From: Paracoccaceae bacterium
GTDB taxonomy: Bacteria > Pseudomonadota > Alphaproteobacteria > Rhizobiales > Stappiaceae
DNA length: 37,488 bases
NCBI GenBank assembly: GCA_013373445.1
Contig: JABXHV010000189.1
Span: 1 to 37,488, forward strand
Direction of reading: 5' to 3'
Shown: piece after piece, positions 33,631 through 37,488 of the stretch
How positions within the stretch are numbered: the first letter of the stretch is position 1
Layout of the letters: each line of letters begins with the position of its first letter
The notes under the pieces: generated by a model
Database searches by the model: none
What the model was told of the DNA's origin: nothing
The model's input: only the letters and a program-made list of their open reading frames with translations
Made by a program: the position numbers and the translations under genes

Positions 33631-34590
33631 ATGACCAAACTTATTCTGCTGGATCCGTTGAGCCAGGAGCGCCTGAACCGCCTGGCCAGTTTTCTGCCAA
33701 GTGGCTGGACATTGGACAACGCCCGGGACCGTTCTGAGGCGGCCCAGCTTGCAGCCCTGCAGGGCGCTGACTTCGCCATTACCGGCGATGTTCCAGTAAC
33801 GGCAGAAATGTTCAAGTCGCCGGGCCTGAAAGCCGTCCATAAATGGGGTGTCGGGTATGACAACATTGACTGTGAGGCAGCCCGCGCCAATGGGGTCAGG
33901 GTTCTGCGCACAACCGGCTCCAACGCAGTCTCCGTTGCCGAAACAGCCCTGGGCATGATGCTCGCCCTTCAGCGCAATCTGGCGCGAGGGCATGTGGCGG
34001 TGATGAACGGCACCTGGCCAAAGAGCGAGTTGGGCGCAACTTCACGCAAGCTCACTGAACGCACCATTGGCATCGTCGGTCTCGGCTATATCGGCAAGGC
34101 GCTGGTCAAACTGCTTCAGGGCTTCGACTGCCAAATTCTCTATTTCAAACCCAACCGGCTGGACGCAGACGAAGAGGCCAATCTCGGTGTGACCTATGTC
34201 GAGCTGAACGAGCTTTTGAAACGCTCGGACATTGTGTCCCTGCATTGCGAACTCAACGACAGCACCCAGGACATGATCAACCGGGACGCATTGGCCCTGA
34301 TGAAGCCCGATGCCTATCTGGTCAACCTGGCACGCGGCGGTATCGTCAATGAGGCAGATCTGGCGACCGCCCTGCTCTCCAGGCAGATTGCAGGCGCTGC
34401 AGTGGATGTCTTTTCCGTTGAACCGATCACGCCGGACAATCCGCTTTTGGGCATCGACACTGCGTTGCTGACGCCGCATCTTGGGGCCATCTCCAACGAC
34501 AGTTTTGCCCCGACCGTCTCGCGAATGATCAGGAACCTGCAGCAGATCGAAGACGGGCTTGAACCACCTGCACTCGACACTCTTGTGTGA
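33631..34590 (+). CDS. D-isomer-specific 2-hydroxyacid dehydrogenase
   Basis: This 319-residue NAD(P)-dependent dehydrogenase of the D-2-hydroxyacid family reduces a 2-oxoacid or oxidises a D-2-hydroxyacid. The dinucleotide loop is GLGYIG (150-155). The catalytic trio is Arg235 (NLARGG), Glu264 (DVFSVEP) and His283 (LTPHLGA). After the second Rossmann strand the sequence is YFKPNR, with no acidic residue where NAD-specific enzymes usually have Asp, so NADP(H) is possible. Annotation as phosphoglycerate dehydrogenase is conceivable but the enzyme lacks the ACT domain. It lies 51 bases after the GGT-like gene and is convergent with the LysR gene. Confidence 0.9.
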   Translation: MTKLILLDPLSQERLNRLASFLPSGWTLDNARDRSEAAQLAALQGADFAITGDVPVTAEMFKSPGLKAVHKWGVGYDNIDCEAARANGVRVLRTTGSNAVSVAETALGMMLALQRNLARGHVAVMNGTWPKSELGATSRKLTERTIGIVGLGYIGKALVKLLQGFDCQILYFKPNRLDADEEANLGVTYVELNELLKRSDIVSLHCELNDSTQDMINRDALALMKPDAYLVNLARGGIVNEADLATALLSRQIAGAAVDVFSVEPITPDNPLLGIDTALLTPHLGAISNDSFAPTVSRMIRNLQQIEDGLEPPALDTLV

Positions 34591-34615
34591 CGATCACCTC
34601 AGGACCGCACGCACA

Positions 34616-35581
34616 TTACGCCACAGAGCCGGTCTCCTGACGAATATCTCGTAACACTTCGCGCGCCAGAACCTGTGCCACCGGTGTCAGCACCTGCCCT
34701 TTGCGTGTCAGGAAGGAATAGGTTTCAACCGACATGTCGAAATCGCTTTGCAGGATCACCAGACTGCAATCGGAGCCGTCCGAATGGGTGGCAAAATTCT
34801 CTGCCACCGAACGCGCCATCGCCCCGACTGCATTTGTCCGTTGCAAGGTCGCCAAAGTGAACAGGAACGAGGAAGTGGTCAGCACACGTCCGGGCTGAGG
34901 CAGCTTCTTGGCGCGCAGGACATTCTCGGTCGCGTTGCGGATTGGCGATCCTGGCGGCGGCAACACCCAGTCATAGGCCAGGAGATTCACCGCCGGAATC
35001 GGCAATGGGCCCCGGGTCAGCGGATGGTCACGGCGCGCCACGACACAGGCGGGCTCACGCGCCAACGGTTTTTCCTCAAACACGTCAGCCTCCGTTCCCA
35101 TCGGTATCCGGCTGAGAGAAAAATCAAGCTCACCATCCTTGAGCATCGGCGCCAGCATGCTGCTGGGTCCGACCTCGACCGAGATCGAAATGTCCGGATA
35201 GCTCAGACGCACCTGGCGTATGGCGGGCAACACGTATTCCATCGCAGGTCCGGTCACCGCACCGATGCGCACTTCACCGCGATCACCATTGCGGAATTGC
35301 TCCACATCATCGCCGGCGTCCGAGATCTCGTTGAGGATACGCAGACACCGATAGGCAAGCTTTTGCCCGACAGCGGTCAGCTCGATTCCACGACCAATAC
35401 GGGTATAAACATTTGTTTCAACTAAATTTTCAATTTCTGAAAGCAAACGTGATGCGGCCGGCTGCGAAATTGTGATGGCGCTCGCCGCATCCGTCAGCGA
35501 CTTCTGCCTGCTCAATTCGGCCAACAAACGTAGGTGGGACATCTTGAGTCCCTTGCGCAACAGGTCCAAATCTCTTCTCAC
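34616..35581 (-). CDS. gbpR: LysR-family regulator, GbpR-like
   Basis: This 321-residue LysR-type transcriptional regulator has a helix-turn-helix at ~15-70 (SLTDAASAITISQPAASRLLSEIE) and a periplasmic-binding-like effector domain after ~105. It is divergent from chvE, the position of gbpR, the regulator of chvE in Agrobacterium; the symbol is inferred from this context and overall similarity of layout. The start is open: GTG here has no clear ribosome binding site, while an in-frame ATG 13 codons on (MSHLRLLAEL) has AAGGGA at 7 bases. I kept the longer form because the added LRKGLK resembles the pre-HTH extension I associate with this subgroup. Confidence 0.8.
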   Translation of the reverse strand: MRRDLDLLRKGLKMSHLRLLAELSRQKSLTDAASAITISQPAASRLLSEIENLVETNVYTRIGRGIELTAVGQKLAYRCLRILNEISDAGDDVEQFRNGDRGEVRIGAVTGPAMEYVLPAIRQVRLSYPDISISVEVGPSSMLAPMLKDGELDFSLSRIPMGTEADVFEEKPLAREPACVVARRDHPLTRGPLPIPAVNLLAYDWVLPPPGSPIRNATENVLRAKKLPQPGRVLTTSSFLFTLATLQRTNAVGAMARSVAENFATHSDGSDCSLVILQSDFDMSVETYSFLTRKGQVLTPVAQVLAREVLRDIRQETGSVA

Positions 35582-35599
35582 ATATAAATTTCGATATGT
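35580..35599. promoter_or_regulatory. Dyad at the gbpR-chvE divergent junction
   Basis: ACATAT / ATATGT arms are separated by 8 bases, directly at the longer gbpR start and about 20 bases upstream of a TTGACT (35619-35624) that could be the chvE -35; the -10 (TATTTC) is weak and short-spaced. This position and symmetry suit a LysR operator. Confidence 0.4.
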
Positions 35600-35726
35600 T
35601 TAGATAGCAAAAAAGGATTTGACTGTCATGAGTATTCTGTATTTCTGGGGCATGTGCGCCATGGGATTAATGGAGGCGCGCCAAAATAGATCTGGCCGAA
35701 TTCTAAAAACGGCCCTGGAGGATAAT

Positions 35727-36791
35727 ATGAAATTCATCTCTAAGATGCTCGTTGCAGGTGCAGCGGCTGCAGTACTTATGTCTGGTACCGCTTTCGCAGC
35801 AGACAAAGGTGTTGTTGGTATCGCGATGCCAACCAAGTCATCTGCTCGTTGGATCTCCGACGGCAACTCAATGGTCAAGCAGTTCGAGGAAGCCGGTTAC
35901 GAAACTGACCTTCAGTACGCAGAAGACGACATTCCGAACCAGCTGGCTCAGATCGAGAACATGATCACCAAGGGTGCGAATGTTCTCGTGATCGCTGCTA
36001 TCGACGGCACAACACTGTCCAACGTTCTGGAAAACGCTGCTGCGTCCGACATCAAGGTCATCGCATATGACCGTTTGATCCGCGACAGCGGCAACGTCGA
36101 CTACTACGCAACTTTCGACAACTTCAAGGTTGGCGTTCAGCAGGCAAGCTCACTTGTCTCCGGTCTGAAAGAGCGTTTCGGCGACGGTCCTTACAATGTT
36201 GAACTCTTCGGTGGTTCACCAGACGACAACAACGCATACTTCTTCTACGACGGTGCAATGTCCGTTCTTCAGCCCCTGATCGACGATGGCACAATCGTTA
36301 TCCAGTCTGGCCAGATGGGCATGGACACAGTTGGTACCCTGCGTTGGGACGGTGCTGTTGCACAGGCTCGCATGGATAACCTCCTGTCAGCGCATTACAC
36401 CGACAAGGAAGTTCATGGCGTATTGAGCCCATACGACGGTCTGTCCATCGGTATCCTGTCCTCATTGAAGGGCGTTGGCTACGGTTCTGGCGACACGAAA
36501 ATGCCAATCGTGACCGGTCAGGACGCAGAAGTTCCTTCTGTTAAGTCCATCCTTGCTGGCGAACAGTACTCAACAGTCTTCAAGGACACTCGCGAACTCG
36601 CACGTGTAACTGTTGGCATGGTAGACGCTCTTCTGGGCGGCAGTGAGCCAGAAATCAACGACACCAAAACCTACAACAACGGTGTCAAAGTTGTTCCATC
36701 CTACCTGCTGGAGCCTGTCTCCGTGGATGCTTCCAACTGGGAAGAAATCCTGATCGGCAGCGGTTACTACACAGCTGACCAGGTCAAGTAA
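35727..36791 (+). CDS. chvE: ChvE-type periplasmic sugar-binding protein
   Basis: This is the periplasmic binding protein of a sugar ABC importer. ChvE binds a range of aldoses (galactose, arabinose, glucose, xylose) and in Agrobacterium also signals to VirA. The 354-residue precursor has a signal peptide (basic MKFISK, hydrophobic to ~20, cleavage near TAFA-ADKG). The mature part carries near-diagnostic ChvE segments: [52 protein letters not shown] and VPSVKSI. I start at the ATG with GGAGG 6 bases upstream. It is followed by a hairpin and the importer ATPase, and is divergent from the GbpR-like gene. Confidence 0.94.
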   Translation: MKFISKMLVAGAAAAVLMSGTAFAADKGVVGIAMPTKSSARWISDGNSMVKQFEEAGYETDLQYAEDDIPNQLAQIENMITKGANVLVIAAIDGTTLSNVLENAAASDIKVIAYDRLIRDSGNVDYYATFDNFKVGVQQASSLVSGLKERFGDGPYNVELFGGSPDDNNAYFFYDGAMSVLQPLIDDGTIVIQSGQMGMDTVGTLRWDGAVAQARMDNLLSAHYTDKEVHGVLSPYDGLSIGILSSLKGVGYGSGDTKMPIVTGQDAEVPSVKSILAGEQYSTVFKDTRELARVTVGMVDALLGGSEPEINDTKTYNNGVKVVPSYLLEPVSVDASNWEEILIGSGYYTADQVK

Positions 36792-36810
36792 TCCGGCCTA
36801 GTGACGATCT

Positions 36811-36838
36811 GACCGCTCCTGAACCATCAGGGGCGGTC
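36811..36838 (+). other. Intercistronic hairpin between chvE and gguA
   Basis: GACCGCTCCTGA / TCAGGGGCGGTC form a 12-bp stem (one G-T pair) with an ACCA loop and no following T-run. Hairpins in this place in binding-protein operons commonly protect the upstream message from 3' decay, giving more binding protein than membrane components. Confidence 0.65.
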
Positions 36839-36879
36839 TCCTTCCCTGAATAACATCTAATAATGGGAGGCCGGAGCTG

Positions 36880-37488
36880 ATGTCAGCGCTCCTGTCAATG
36901 CAGAGCATTACCAAGACCTTTCCAGGCGTCAAAGCTCTGGACCAGGTCAATCTCGAAGTGAACAAAGGCGAAATTCACGCAATCGTAGGTGAAAACGGTG
37001 CCGGCAAGTCCACTTTGATGAAGGTACTATCCGGTGTCTATCCGTTCGGAAGCTACGACGGCGACATTGTCTACGAAGGCAACACCGCACGCTTCGGCGG
37101 TATCTCTGACAGCGAACGTCAGGGCATCATCATCATTCACCAGGAACTCGCACTCATCCCCCTGCTCTCCATCGCCGAAAACCTCTTCCTCGGCAATGAA
37201 GTCCAGCGCGGTGGCGTGATCTCCTGGCCCGAGACTTTCCAGCGTACGGAAAAGCTTCTGGCAAAGGTTGGCCTGTTCGAGGCCCCGTCCACGCCGGTCG
37301 AAAAACTCGGTGTTGGCAAGCAGCAGCTTGTTGAAATCGCCAAGGCCTTGGCCAAGGACGTGAAGCTGCTCATCCTCGACGAGCCGACAGCAGCCCTTTC
37401 CGAAAAAGACAGCCAGGTTCTCCTGGACTTGTTGCTCGAGCTGAAGTCACAAGGCATCACCTCCATCCTCATCAGCCACAAGCTGAAC
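36880..37488 (+). CDS. gguA: Sugar ABC transporter ATP-binding protein (3' truncated)
   Basis: These are the first 203 residues of a CUT2-type (double ATPase) sugar importer subunit; the gene runs off the right edge. Visible are Walker [11 protein letters not shown]-loop [20 protein letters not shown], the ABC signature in the variant form [15 protein letters not shown], Walker [12 protein letters not shown] and the switch His in ISHKLN. GGGAGG lies upstream of the ATG. Directly after chvE, it matches the chvE-gguA-gguB arrangement, with the permease gguB expected beyond the window. XylG-type naming would be equally defensible from this fragment. Confidence 0.93.
   Translation, partial: MSALLSMQSITKTFPGVKALDQVNLEVNKGEIHAIVGENGAGKSTLMKVLSGVYPFGSYDGDIVYEGNTARFGGISDSERQGIIIIHQELALIPLLSIAENLFLGNEVQRGGVISWPETFQRTEKLLAKVGLFEAPSTPVEKLGVGKQQLVEIAKALAKDVKLLILDEPTAALSEKDSQVLLDLLLELKSQGITSILISHKLN

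Noticed and set aside
33193-33993. 266-codon minus-strand frame spanning the GGT / 2-hydroxyacid dehydrogenase junction
   Set aside because: It overlaps two well-supported plus-strand genes and has no motif.
1-37488. Mobile elements, CRISPR arrays, tRNA/rRNA genes, defence or toxin-antitoxin modules
   Set aside because: No transposase, integrase, direct-repeat array, tRNA-like cloverleaf or recognisable defence gene was seen on either strand.

Overview
The window is chromosomal DNA from an alphaproteobacterium, most likely a marine member of the Hyphomicrobiales/Stappiaceae (Roseibium/Labrenzia-like). This is inferred from the moderately high GC, the heterotetrameric sarcosine oxidase operon, the block phaC / aminotransferase-hom-glpX-recJ, rplM-rpsI close to a crotonase, a CoA-binding protein and metY, and a ChvE sugar uptake locus next to a GbpR-like LysR gene. 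No taxonomic search was possible. Nearly all genes are intact; only the two at the window edges are cut. I see no rRNA, tRNA, CRISPR array, insertion sequence, prophage or attachment site.

Layout. 1-4.1 kb: end of an unidentified ORF, then translationally coupled soxD-soxA-soxG (sarcosine to glycine, formaldehyde/5,10-methylene-THF and H2O2), closed by a strong bidirectional terminator. 4.1-7.6 kb (minus): phosphate transporter, Nudix hydrolase, nitrilase-superfamily amidohydrolase and a 64-residue membrane protein. 7.7-13.2 kb (minus): aminotransferase-hom-glpX-recJ, probably one operon. 13.6-16.2 kb (plus): phaC and a small membrane protein. 16.3-20.3 kb: agmatinase/arginase-family gene, a Tat-signal-like alpha/beta hydrolase, and an MFS exporter divergent from a MerR-family regulator. 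20.4-23.2 kb: guanine deaminase, a PaiB-type FMN protein and YqaA. 23.3-24.4 kb (minus): rplM-rpsI with a clear promoter and terminator. 24.6-29.0 kb (plus): membrane diguanylate cyclase, crotonase-like protein, CoA-binding protein and metY. 29.0-31.4 kb (minus): HAD phosphatase and 2,5-dioxovalerate dehydrogenase. 31.9-34.6 kb (plus): cytosolic gamma-glutamyltransferase-like enzyme and a 2-hydroxyacid dehydrogenase. 34.6-37.5 kb: GbpR-like LysR divergent from chvE-gguA, a sugar ABC importer that runs off the right edge.

How the genes fit together. The left side handles one-carbon/methylamine nitrogen (sarcosine), phosphate and carbon storage. The hom and metY genes serve the aspartate-derived amino acids, and glpX serves gluconeogenesis. 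The right end looks like a carbohydrate uptake and oxidation region: ChvE-GguA import, with a dehydrogenase that completes the non-phosphorylative pentose or uronate route to 2-oxoglutarate lying 4 kb away.

The best-supported regulatory observation is the MerR/MFS intergenic region. A SoxR-box-like 20-bp palindrome sits in a 19-bp promoter spacer, yet the adjacent regulator lacks the SoxR four-cysteine cluster and carries a different Cys/His-rich segment. I found no convincing wholly new multi-gene system.
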